From: UBA987 sp047620825
GTDB taxonomy: Bacteria > Bacteroidota > Bacteroidia > NS11-12g > UBA9320
Reading direction: 5' to 3'
DNA length: 16,586 nucleotides
Assembly: GCA_047620825.1 (NCBI GenBank)
Contig: JBLHOC010000063.1
Span: 1-16,586, forward strand
Position 1 is the first letter of the stretch. Each line of letters starts with the position of its first letter. Positions 1 to 7,118 of the stretch are shown here, in pieces. Below the pieces are notes generated by a model. That model made no database searches. It had not been told where the DNA came from and was given only the letters and a program-made list of their open reading frames with translations. The position numbers and the translations under genes are program-made.

Positions 1-550
1 TCTTCACTACTTCTCTAAACTCTCTCGCTTTTTTCTTAAACGTGTCTTTTAAGACTTGAATACCAGGAATAGCAAAATCAATCATCTGCTGATAAACCGC
101 AATGGTCATCGCCGTTGGGAATGTATCGTTACTACTTTGAGATTTATTTACATCGTCATTTGGATGGAGCACTTTATCTGTATCCGTCAATTTACCTCCA
201 GCCAATACATGTGCTCTGTTGGCCACAACTTCGTTCACGTTCATGTTCGACTGTGTCCCAGAACCTGTTTGCCAGATCACCAATGGAAACTGATCATCCA
301 GTTGTCCTTCAATTATCTCGTCACAAACTGCAGCTATAAGATCAGATTTATCTTGGCTTAATACCCCTAATTCAACATTCGTTTGAGCAGCGCATTTTTT
401 CAGCACACCAAATGCACGAATAATTTCTATTGGCATCTTTTGGTTGCCAATTTTAAAATTCTCTAATGATCTTTGAGTTTGAGCACCCCAATACTTATCG
501 GCTTGTACTTTAACCTCTCCTATACTGTCTTTCTCGATTCTGTATTCCAT
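1..550 (-). CDS. fumC: Class II fumarate hydratase, N-terminal part (cut by window edge)
   Basis: Fumarase class II reversibly hydrates fumarate to L-malate in the TCA cycle, as a cytoplasmic homotetramer. The reverse strand reads from an ATG at 550 for 183 codons with no stop before the left edge. The start MEYRIEKDSIGEVKVQADKY followed by WGAQTQRS is the usual FumC N-terminus. Further in are TGSGTQSNMNVNEVVANRA and HPNDDVNKSQSSNDTFPTAM, which supply the SGT, HPND and SSN substrate-contact segments of the fumarase/aspartase superfamily. The family is about 465 residues long, so roughly 60% lies outside the window, including the expected TH pair and the GSSxMPxKxN signature. Aspartase and argininosuccinate lyase share the fold, but the whole N-terminus matches fumarase best. 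It is transcribed divergently from the SPOR-like gene. Confidence 0.96.
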   Translation of the reverse strand, partial: MEYRIEKDSIGEVKVQADKYWGAQTQRSLENFKIGNQKMPIEIIRAFGVLKKCAAQTNVELGVLSQDKSDLIAAVCDEIIEGQLDDQFPLVIWQTGSGTQSNMNVNEVVANRAHVLAGGKLTDTDKVLHPNDDVNKSQSSNDTFPTAMTIAVYQQMIDFAIPGIQVLKDTFKKKAREFREVVK

Positions 551-573
551 TTTTTTAGCTTAAAATATCGTCA

Positions 574-581
574 CAAAGTTA
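574..581 (-). promoter_or_regulatory. Candidate -7 promoter element for fumC
   Basis: On the reverse strand this reads TAACTTTG, an exact match to the Bacteroidota -7 consensus TANNTTTG. It lies 23 bases before the fumC ATG, which would give a short 5' leader. No clear TTG -33 element is seen at the usual distance upstream, so the call rests on the -7 match and its position only. Confidence 0.4.
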
Positions 582-786
582 GCCCGTTGCAGCACACGAA
601 GAAGTGCTGTTGAATAAAAAAACGATGCTTCACTTTAATTATTGTCTCTATAGTTATTGCGTTCTAATGTGACAAAGTGTGCACAATTCTGGAGCGTTTT
701 TCGCTAAGTTTAATAACAATCTGACCGCATTCACGCAAATGATTTTTTTGTGCAATAATATTGCGGCACAATCAATACAACATACA

Positions 787-1353
787 ATGAATTTGATAAA
801 AGCATTTGCCTTAATAGCAATCAGCTTATTTGCTGTTTCAACACTTTCTGCTCAAGATCTATCCAAAGCAGAAAAGAAAAAACTTAAAAAAGAATTGAAG
901 CAGTACAAGAAGAATCCAGTGACTTACAAAAAAGCAAAGGAAAAGACTAAACAAGAGTTCGACGAGCGTGACGAGACCATTGTAGAACTTACAAAGCAAC
1001 TTGACCAGCAGAATATGAGACTTCGTCAGTTACAAGACTCGTTAGATGCTATGGGTAAAAAATACCGGAATATGCTGGCAGCTGGATCAACAAAAATACC
1101 AACTGGTACTGTATACGCTGTTCAGATCGGGTATTTTGAGTTACTACAATTAGAGGAGTTTAACAGTCGTGTGCGCACCATTCGTGCTGAAAATCAAGAT
1201 GGCGGTAAGCGCTACGTGATAGGATATTTCACCAACGTTGAAGATGCCAAAAAATTTGGAGATGAAATAAAGACAATAGGCATCGACGATGCTTTTGTTT
1301 CACAGTATGTTGATGGCAAAAGAATCATGTCTTTCGATGCGAATGTTGATTAA
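787..1353 (+). CDS. Secreted SPOR-like domain protein with coiled coil
   Basis: This is a predicted periplasmic protein of 188 residues. I start it at the ATG at 787 because it opens directly with a signal peptide (MNLIKAFALIAISLFAVSTL, then SAQ and a probable cut). The same frame is open upstream to a GTG at 679, but that extension would bury the signal sequence. Residues about 25-95 are Lys/Glu/Gln-rich and helical (coiled coil likely). Residues about 108-180 resemble the SPOR fold: YAVQIGYF, a spaced GKRYVIGYF strand, a helix with EDAKKFGDEIK, and a final DAFVSQYVDGKRI. SPOR domains bind denuded peptidoglycan glycan strands; whether this divergent copy does so is inference. Its stop overlaps the start of the next gene by one base, so the two are probably co-translated. 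Confidence 0.75.
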   Translation: MNLIKAFALIAISLFAVSTLSAQDLSKAEKKKLKKELKQYKKNPVTYKKAKEKTKQEFDERDETIVELTKQLDQQNMRLRQLQDSLDAMGKKYRNMLAAGSTKIPTGTVYAVQIGYFELLQLEEFNSRVRTIRAENQDGGKRYVIGYFTNVEDAKKFGDEIKTIGIDDAFVSQYVDGKRIMSFDANVD

Positions 1354-1658
1354 TGCTTGAAGAAGGTTATTGGATTTTATATATCCATGCAGGCATAGGG
1401 TTTTGGTATTTTCTACTTCGTTTAAGAACTGTATATCTCATTAAGAAATACGATCCTCAATCCCACTTTTCATACTTCAATGCTAGCGGTTGGAGATTAA
1501 ACGAGTTCAAAGGGTTGATGGATCAGACCATTTTTATGGATATTCCTGAGCACCATCGTCATGAATTAAAAGTTGAGTTTACAATCCTTATACTCTTGCG
1601 AATCACCTTATTCATTGCATTTCTGGCTTGGGTAGCCTATCTCATTTTGGTGTTTTAA
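1353..1658 (+). CDS. Small two-helix membrane protein, function unknown
   Basis: The protein has 101 residues and belongs to no family I recognise. A hydrophobic aromatic segment at about residues 6-26 and a stronger one at about 76-100 suggest two membrane helices. They enclose a polar, basic loop of about 50 residues (YLIKKYDPQSHFSYFNASGW and an EHHRHELK stretch) that is probably cytoplasmic by the positive-inside rule. Its ATG shares its first base with the TAA of the SPOR-like gene (TAATG), which strongly supports the start and a common transcript. It lies 87 bases upstream of the ccmC-type gene, where a ccmB or other ccm gene might be expected. It has no ABC-permease signature and is too short to be CcmB. 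Confidence 0.7.
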   Translation: MLEEGYWILYIHAGIGFWYFLLRLRTVYLIKKYDPQSHFSYFNASGWRLNEFKGLMDQTIFMDIPEHHRHELKVEFTILILLRITLFIAFLAWVAYLILVF

Positions 1659-1729
1659 CCTACCAAAACCAACAGTAAAATACTTCTGTTTAAATTTTAT
1701 TTGGACTTAGGCAGTTCTATCGATTACAC

Positions 1730-1737
1730 TATCTTTG
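1730..1737 (+). promoter_or_regulatory. Candidate -7 promoter element for the ccm cluster
   Basis: TATCTTTG matches the Bacteroidota -7 consensus TANNTTTG and lies only eight bases before the ATG at 1746. If used, transcription would begin almost at the start codon, giving a leaderless or nearly leaderless message. A TTTG lies about 26 bases further upstream, more than the usual spacing for a -33 element, so support is partial. Confidence 0.35.
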
Positions 1738-1745
1738 TCCAACGA

Positions 1746-2837
1746 ATGAGCACGTTTCCTTTTAGAAAAAATTGGTGGAAATACCTAGGTGCATTGCTGG
1801 TCATTTACAGCATCATCGTTGGGACTATGGCCAAAGTTGGGCCAGGCGTTGTTGACGTGTCCCCTACTCATGTTGATGGCAGATATGATTTCGAAATCGA
1901 AATTGAAGGCTACAACACCAGTTTCACAAAACTTGAACAAGACAAAGATCAAAAGAATCAGCTAACGGTTTGGATAAAAATTGACAAGACATTTAACCGT
2001 AGTGTCCGTGAAAAGATAATTGATGACAATCACATCAGTTGCTTTTTTCGTCCGATTGATTTAATTACAGATAGCACATATTCACGCACTGGCAGTATCG
2101 TTATTGAAGACGTGTACCATGGAATTTTCATAGGTCCAGACATGATCAATGTCGATTTTACACCTGACCCAGATAATGGACTTGGCCAGCTCGTAAGCAT
2201 TGGAGAACCACCGCGCAAAAAGCAATTATCGTACTTTAGTTTCCCCTATCGATATATATTAAACGAGACAATTCGAAACTTAAACTTTCATGTTCCTATG
2301 TGGTTTGCGATGATAGCCATGTTGTTCATGTCATTTGGATATTCTATTAGGTTTTTAAATACGAAAAAACCGGAGCACGATTATTGGGCGAATGGCTATG
2401 CAAAAGTTGGTCTGCTTTTCGGATTGATGGGAATTGCAACAGGTATGTTCTGGGCTAATTTCACTTGGGGGACACCCTGGACAAACGACCCTAAACTAAA
2501 TGGTGCTGCAGTCGCTGTGCTCATGTACATCGCCTATCAGATTTTACGTAGTTCCATTGAAGACGACAGTTTAGTTGGTAGAATTTCTGCCATCTACAAT
2601 ATCTTCTCCTTCCCGATATTCATTGTATTGATTATTGTTTTACCTCGAATGGCTGATTTTTCATTGCACCCAGGTGCTGGTGACAGTGTTGGTTTTAACA
2701 CATATGATTTAGACAGTAATTTAAGAAAGGTGTTTTATCCTGCTGTGATGGGATGGATACTAGTTGCAGGATGGATATCACAGGTCACCGTGCGAATAGA
2801 CAAACTCACTAAACAATTCGAAGAATGGTATTCTTAA
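1746..2837 (+). CDS. ccmC: CcmC/CcsA-type heme handling membrane protein with large extracytoplasmic insert
   Basis: CcmC presents heme to the chaperone CcmE on the outer face of the inner membrane in System I cytochrome c maturation. The frame is open from a TTG at 1701, but the ATG at 1746 is preferred: it gives MSTFPFRKNWWKY followed at once by helix 1, 363 residues in all. Family marks are NETIRNLNFHVPMWF (His at about 182), the tryptophan-rich WWD-type loop WGTPWTNDPKLNGAA (about 241-255), SLHPG (His about 308) and a final FYPAVMGW helix. The WWD loop has Asn where many homologues have a third Trp. Between helix 1 and the HVP helix lies a segment of about 135 residues (31-165) predicted outside the membrane, opening PGVVDVSPTHVDG like an Ig/TIG-type strand. 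E. coli CcmC is about 245 residues and has no such insert. The next gene starts 13 bases inside this one. Confidence 0.88.
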   Translation: MSTFPFRKNWWKYLGALLVIYSIIVGTMAKVGPGVVDVSPTHVDGRYDFEIEIEGYNTSFTKLEQDKDQKNQLTVWIKIDKTFNRSVREKIIDDNHISCFFRPIDLITDSTYSRTGSIVIEDVYHGIFIGPDMINVDFTPDPDNGLGQLVSIGEPPRKKQLSYFSFPYRYILNETIRNLNFHVPMWFAMIAMLFMSFGYSIRFLNTKKPEHDYWANGYAKVGLLFGLMGIATGMFWANFTWGTPWTNDPKLNGAAVAVLMYIAYQILRSSIEDDSLVGRISAIYNIFSFPIFIVLIIVLPRMADFSLHPGAGDSVGFNTYDLDSNLRKVFYPAVMGWILVAGWISQVTVRIDKLTKQFEEWYS

Positions 2838-3205
2838 GAAGATTTACATTATTACTGGGCCTCCTTTCAGCAAACCTGATGGTTTTTGCGCAGGATGCCG
2901 ATAAAGATGGCGTGAATGATGCTATCGACAAACAGCAGGACACACCAGAAGGCTGCGAAGTAGATAGCTTCGGCGTGGCATTAGATGGAGATATGGATGG
3001 TGTGCCGAACTGTAAAGACAAGGAACTAGATACACGGGAGGGGGCTATTGTTGATGCCCATGGTGTTGAGAAGGAAGCAGATTTCTTTTTCCGATCTGGT
3101 AAGTATTATGTTGTTGCTGCCGTTTTGGTCATCCTATTTCTATTTCTATTTGTTTATTTAAAAAGAATGGACAAAAGAGTTAAAAAATTAGAACGTAGAG
3201 CGTGA
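2825..3205 (+). CDS. CcmD-like membrane protein with thrombospondin type 3 repeats
   Basis: The protein has 126 residues. Residues 1-23 are a signal peptide (cut near FAQ|D). Residues 24-82 hold TSP3-type calcium-binding repeats: DADKDGVND at 24-32, DGDMDGVPNCKD at 54-65, and DTPEGCEVDSFGVALD between them, with two cysteines (44 and 63) that could pair. This is the linker module known from OmpA-family proteins. Residues 93-112 are a membrane helix preceded by RSGKYYVVAAV and followed by the basic tail YLKRMDKRVKKLERRA, the shape of the small CcmD-like protein found after ccmC in Bacteroidota. CcmD stabilises the CcmC-CcmE complex in E. coli. Position between ccmC and ccmE, overlapping both (13 and 4 bases), supports the role. 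The repeats are an unusual addition; calcium binding is inference. Confidence 0.72.
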   Translation: MVFLRRFTLLLGLLSANLMVFAQDADKDGVNDAIDKQQDTPEGCEVDSFGVALDGDMDGVPNCKDKELDTREGAIVDAHGVEKEADFFFRSGKYYVVAAVLVILFLFLFVYLKRMDKRVKKLERRA

Positions 3206-3588
3206 AAAGTAAACACATTGTAGTCTTAGTCATTATAGCTGTTGGAATTGCAGCTATCTTAGGTACGTATGGCGATGCCAGTACAACGGTTTCATTTAGT
3301 GAAGCCGCTGAAAATCCAGATAAGAGTTTTCATGTTAAAACATCTTTAGTCAAAGAAAAAGGTGTTGAATATGATGCTGAAGTTGATCCTGAAAAATTCG
3401 TTTTTTACGGTAAAGATGACGAAGGCGAAATTCGGAGAGTGATCTGTCTAAAGGAAAAACCTTTTGACTTTGAACGGGCCGAAGAAATTAAACTCATTGG
3501 GCATGCAAAAGGGAAGGACGAGTTCATCGCCACAGATTTCCAGACCAAGTGTCCAAGTAAATACGAAAACGAAATTCAAGACATATAA
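3202..3588 (+). CDS. ccmE: CcmE periplasmic heme chaperone, CXXXY type
   Basis: CcmE binds heme covalently and carries it from CcmC to the CcmF ligation complex. The protein has 128 residues. Residues 5-21 form the N-terminal membrane anchor. After it comes the OB-fold beta domain (TTVSFSEAAENPDKSFHVKT, a KFVFYG strand, EEIKLIGHAKGKDEFIATD). The heme-binding stretch is TKCPSKYENE, with Cys117 and Tyr121 forming the CXXXY motif that replaces the HXXXY of E. coli CcmE; CXXXY is known from archaeal and some bacterial CcmE. The start is GTG at 3202; its GTGA overlaps the TGA of the CcmD-like gene by four bases, which fixes it by translational coupling. The next gene begins nine bases after its stop. 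Confidence 0.92.
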   Translation: MKSKHIVVLVIIAVGIAAILGTYGDASTTVSFSEAAENPDKSFHVKTSLVKEKGVEYDAEVDPEKFVFYGKDDEGEIRRVICLKEKPFDFERAEEIKLIGHAKGKDEFIATDFQTKCPSKYENEIQDI

Positions 3589-3597
3589 TTCTGTTTC

Positions 3598-6213
3598 ATG
3601 GAAACGATTACGTTTAATGGAGAACATCTAATCCCAGGTAATCTAGGACACTTTTTTGTTGTCTTGGCATTTATTACCGCCATTTTCGGTGCTTTGGCTT
3701 TTGCCATGCACGTTAAAACTCAGGATGAAGGTCACAAGCGCATTGCTCGGGTCACCTTTTTCATACACTTTGTGAGTGTCCTAGGCATTATAGCCTCACT
3801 CTTCTTTATCATCTACAACCATTATTTTGAATACCAATATGCTTGGCAGCATTCATCACTTGAACTACCAACGCATTATATGATCAGTTGTTTCTGGGAA
3901 GGTCAAGAAGGTAGTTTCTTACTTTGGCTTTTTTGGGAGGCAGTATTAGGCCTTGTATTGGTGCTTAAACCAAGTCAGTGGCAAAGTCCAGTGTTGGCCG
4001 TTATTCTGTTATCACAAGCGGTTTTAAGCTCTATGCTTATTGGAATTGACATTTCTTTCTTAGGTGATTTCAAGTTTGGAAGCAGTCCTTTTATGCTGCT
4101 TCGAGAAGTGGACCCTTCGGTACTTGAATTGCCGGTGCTCGCTATGCAAGGCATCGCGAAGGCCGATTATATGCAGGTCATTGTCAACGGAACAGGTCTT
4201 AACCCGTTACTTCAAAATTATTGGATGGTCATTCACCCTCCAACATTGTTCTTTGGGTTTGCAACGACAATTATACCTTTTGCATTTGCTATTGCAGGAC
4301 TTTGGACAAGAGAATATAAAGCATGGATGAAACCAGCTTTACCGTGGGCCCTCATCTCGATTATGGTGCTGGGTGCTGGTATAATAATGGGTGGTGTTTG
4401 GGCATACGAATCTTTAAGCTTTGGTGGTTATTGGGCTTGGGATCCTGTCGAAAACGCATCGCTCATACCTTGGGTGGTTCTTATTGCCGGGGTTCACGTT
4501 ATGCTGATAAACCGCATCACTGGTTCATCGCTCATACTCTCTTACTTGTTAGTACTCGGCACATTTATATTGGTCTTGTATGCCACATTCTTAACACGGA
4601 GTGGTGTCCTTGGAGACTCATCAGTCCATTCGTTTACAGACCTAGGTTTGTCTGCGCAGTTATTGGTATTTCTGCTGATGTTCGTCCTTTTACCCGTTGT
4701 GGTTTCCTTTAAAGAAAGTAAATCAAGGTGGTTATACTTCGGATTAATGATGGTCATATTTGCCATAAATGTACTGGTTGGGAAGTTCATCGTTTGGTTA
4801 AATATTCTTTTCTTTATTGGATCGTTTGTTGCATTTATTCAAAATTTCAACAGGCATTTACCTTTAAATAAAAAAGAAGAAAGCACATACAGTCGTGAGT
4901 TTTGGATGTTTGTTGGATCGTTGGTGCTTTTACTTTCAGCAGTCCAGATACTAAGTACCACGAGCATACCTGTCTTTAATAAAATCACTTCTGCGCTAGC
5001 GTTCATTTTCGAACCTTTACACAAACTAACGGGAGCAGACGTTTTTGACAAAATGGCGAGAGGCGTTATAGACAAGCCAATCCCTGAGATTGAGCATTAT
5101 AACAAATGGCAATTACCGATAGCTGTTATCATTGCACTGCTCACTGGCCTTACTCAATTCTTCTCTTATAAAAAAACGAGCAAACGTCATATTGGTCGCA
5201 ACTTGTTAATCATTTTGATTACGTCGTTGGTTATTACGGCTTTGCTCATGCCACTATTCGGAATATACTTTTCAGGCGGTTTCATGCTGGTCTTGTTTCT
5301 GTTTGCTAGCACGTTTGCAATCGTTGGAAATTGTTGGTTCATATTCAAAGCATTAAAGTTTAAATGGAAGCTTTCCGGAGCTTCTTTGTCTCATATAGGT
5401 TTTGGTTTGATGATGATTGGGGTATTGGTTAGCTCTGCTAAAAAACACGTCATCTCACAAAACAATTTGTATACGTACAGCGATGAATTCAGCGAAAAAG
5501 ACAATCGTGAAAACATCCTGTTGTATCAGAACATACCATTTAAAATGTCACAGTATGTGGTAACATACCGAGGCGATACGACAATTGGTCCAAACACCTA
5601 TTACGAAGTACATTATTACGATACCATCCGAAATAGTGAGTTTTCGCTGTATCCAAATGCACAGTTTAGTGAGCAAGGGTTAATGCCAAATCCCGATACA
5701 CGTCATTACTTAACACGTGACATATATACACATGTGTCGCTTGTACCGAAAGCAGGACAAGGTGAATGGGAAGCAGACGGAAAGCACACCATGAACATTG
5801 GTGACACAATGATTGTAAACAAGTCATTTGTGATTTTAGAAGCTATTGATAGGACTTTGGGAGATACCATTAGTCAACAACTGGCTGGACATGACCTCCA
5901 TATCGCTCGTATCAAGGTGATTAAAGGTGACAGTACAGTCATCGCACGACCTGTATTTGGCGTGAAAGATGGCGAGAGTTATTATAACATATTCTCCGTT
6001 GCTGAATATGCCAAGATAAGGTTCAACTACTTCCCTAAAGAAGAAAATGGCAAACTCGTGCATGAGTTGGAAACAGACATCCAACCACAACGTTACATTG
6101 TCATGAAGGCCATTGCCTTCCCTTATATTAATCTGTTATGGACTGGAACTGTTATTATGTTACTCGGTTTCTTTATGGCCATTAGACGAAGACTGAAAGA
6201 GATCAAAAAATGA
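3598..6213 (+). CDS. ccmF: CcmF cytochrome c heme lyase subunit
   Basis: CcmF is the polytopic membrane protein that receives heme from CcmE and ligates it to CXXCH motifs of apocytochrome c. Visible marks in order: WQHSS at 83-87; FWEGQEGSFLLW at 99-110 (family FWxGQEGS); MVIHPP with His213; the WWD-type loop GGYWAWDPVENAS at 276-288; His300 in the following helix; LTRSGVLGDSSVHSF with His344; and SHIGFGLMMIG with His599. By comparison with E. coli, His213 and His344 fit the two periplasmic heme-ligand histidines, and His300 and His599 the pair binding the transmembrane heme b. About 230 residues of extracytoplasmic sequence precede the last helix. The protein has 871 residues against about 650 in E. 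coli; the added length is mostly C-terminal. The TGA overlaps the next ATG by four bases. Confidence 0.95.
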   Translation: METITFNGEHLIPGNLGHFFVVLAFITAIFGALAFAMHVKTQDEGHKRIARVTFFIHFVSVLGIIASLFFIIYNHYFEYQYAWQHSSLELPTHYMISCFWEGQEGSFLLWLFWEAVLGLVLVLKPSQWQSPVLAVILLSQAVLSSMLIGIDISFLGDFKFGSSPFMLLREVDPSVLELPVLAMQGIAKADYMQVIVNGTGLNPLLQNYWMVIHPPTLFFGFATTIIPFAFAIAGLWTREYKAWMKPALPWALISIMVLGAGIIMGGVWAYESLSFGGYWAWDPVENASLIPWVVLIAGVHVMLINRITGSSLILSYLLVLGTFILVLYATFLTRSGVLGDSSVHSFTDLGLSAQLLVFLLMFVLLPVVVSFKESKSRWLYFGLMMVIFAINVLVGKFIVWLNILFFIGSFVAFIQNFNRHLPLNKKEESTYSREFWMFVGSLVLLLSAVQILSTTSIPVFNKITSALAFIFEPLHKLTGADVFDKMARGVIDKPIPEIEHYNKWQLPIAVIIALLTGLTQFFSYKKTSKRHIGRNLLIILITSLVITALLMPLFGIYFSGGFMLVLFLFASTFAIVGNCWFIFKALKFKWKLSGASLSHIGFGLMMIGVLVSSAKKHVISQNNLYTYSDEFSEKDNRENILLYQNIPFKMSQYVVTYRGDTTIGPNTYYEVHYYDTIRNSEFSLYPNAQFSEQGLMPNPDTRHYLTRDIYTHVSLVPKAGQGEWEADGKHTMNIGDTMIVNKSFVILEAIDRTLGDTISQQLAGHDLHIARIKVIKGDSTVIARPVFGVKDGESYYNIFSVAEYAKIRFNYFPKEENGKLVHELETDIQPQRYIVMKAIAFPYINLLWTGTVIMLLGFFMAIRRRLKEIKK

Positions 6214-6977
6214 AACTGAAGATCGGGTTTATAGGTTCGGGAAATGTCGCTTGGCATTTTGCTCGTGCCTTAAATGCTGCCGGTCATTCTATCATTCAGG
6301 TCATCAGTCGTGAAAAGAATCACGCAAAAGCTTTAGCAGACGTTTATGACTGTGTTTATTCCACCGACGTTAAGAAACTGTCTCCCGATGTTGAACTGTG
6401 TATTGTTTGCGTCTCAGACGACCAGCTAACTACTGTCGCGAAACAAATCCCTTCGTCCGACAACATTGTGGTTCATACTTGTGGATCTCATAGCATAAAC
6501 ATCTTAGAGACTACTGGAGAGAATCATGGTGTGTTTTATCCGCTTCAAAGTTTTTCAAAAGATCGGCAGGTAGACATTAACTCGGTTCCGTTTTTACTTG
6601 AAGCATCGAACCCCGAAACCCTGATTGTCTTACATACTATTGCTTCTTCATTATCCCATTACGTTTTAACCTCAGATTCTGAGGCTAGACTCAAATATCA
6701 CTTATCTGCTGTATTGGTGAACAATTTTGTCAATCACCTTTATGTCGAAGCAGAGACATACCTTATTGACAACCAACTGGATTTCAATGTGTTGAAGCCA
6801 ATTATTAAGGAAACGGCGATGAAAATTCAAAACTTATCTCCAGTAGAAGCTCAAACAGGTCCAGCGAAAAGAGGTGACGATGAAACCATAAAGCAGCATT
6901 TAAAGCTTTTAGAAGATTCAAAAAACCTTAAGGCATTATACAAAACGTTGTCAGACGTCATCGAAAAAACGCAGTAG
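6210..6977 (+). CDS. Rossmann-fold and DUF2520 domain protein
   Basis: The protein has 255 residues and is predicted cytoplasmic. The N-terminus KIGFIGSGNVAWHFARAL is a dinucleotide-binding Rossmann loop (GxGxxA form, residues 6-14). It is followed by CIVCVSDDQL, HTCGSHS (about 89-94) and GVFYPLQSFSK (about 107-117), the pattern of the Rossmann-like/DUF2520 family. Residues from about 125 onward form the helical DUF2520 part, with KYHLSAVLVNNFVNHL and a late QTGPAKRGD motif. The fold is related to 6-phosphogluconate dehydrogenase-like and ketopantoate reductase-like NAD(P) enzymes; the substrate is unknown to me. The ATGA overlap with ccmF shows it belongs to the same operon, but nothing in it points to a cytochrome role. 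Confidence 0.88.
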   Translation: MKLKIGFIGSGNVAWHFARALNAAGHSIIQVISREKNHAKALADVYDCVYSTDVKKLSPDVELCIVCVSDDQLTTVAKQIPSSDNIVVHTCGSHSINILETTGENHGVFYPLQSFSKDRQVDINSVPFLLEASNPETLIVLHTIASSLSHYVLTSDSEARLKYHLSAVLVNNFVNHLYVEAETYLIDNQLDFNVLKPIIKETAMKIQNLSPVEAQTGPAKRGDDETIKQHLKLLEDSKNLKALYKTLSDVIEKTQ

Positions 6978-7046
6978 ATAGACTTAATCTGTTTAAATAT
7001 TTATACAGTAAAGCCCAATATTTTAAGCAAAATCTGGACTTCTAAT

Positions 7047-7118
7047 ATGGCTCAGGCCCTTGAAACTGATTTGGAACGTAAGTTGTCATTTACGAACGGC
7101 CTATCCCTATCGCTATGA
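7047..7118 (+). other. Possible 23-codon upstream mini-ORF
   Basis: An ATG at 7047 opens 23 codons (MAQALETDLERKLSFTNGLS...) whose TGA overlaps the ATG of the next gene as ATGA. The geometry is that of a translationally coupled leader peptide. An ORF this short can occur by chance, and there is no composition or homology evidence for it. Confidence 0.2.

Noticed and set aside
56..361. Plus-strand open frames opposite the fumarase gene (56-361, 115-339)
   Set aside because: They lie antisense to strongly conserved fumarase sequence and encode nothing family-like; they are shadows of fumC.
679..786. GTG start extending the SPOR-like protein by 36 residues
   Set aside because: It would place the clear signal peptide 36 residues inside the protein; the ATG at 787 starts it directly.
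1701..1745. TTG start giving a 378-residue CcmC
   Set aside because: The ATG at 1746 fits the family N-terminus just before helix 1; the extra 15 residues would cover the candidate promoter element.
4064..5075. Open frames inside ccmF on both strands (4064-4330, 4323-4712, 4542-4790, 4839-5075)
   Set aside because: They overlap strongly conserved CcmF motifs in the true frame and have no family-like sequence of their own.
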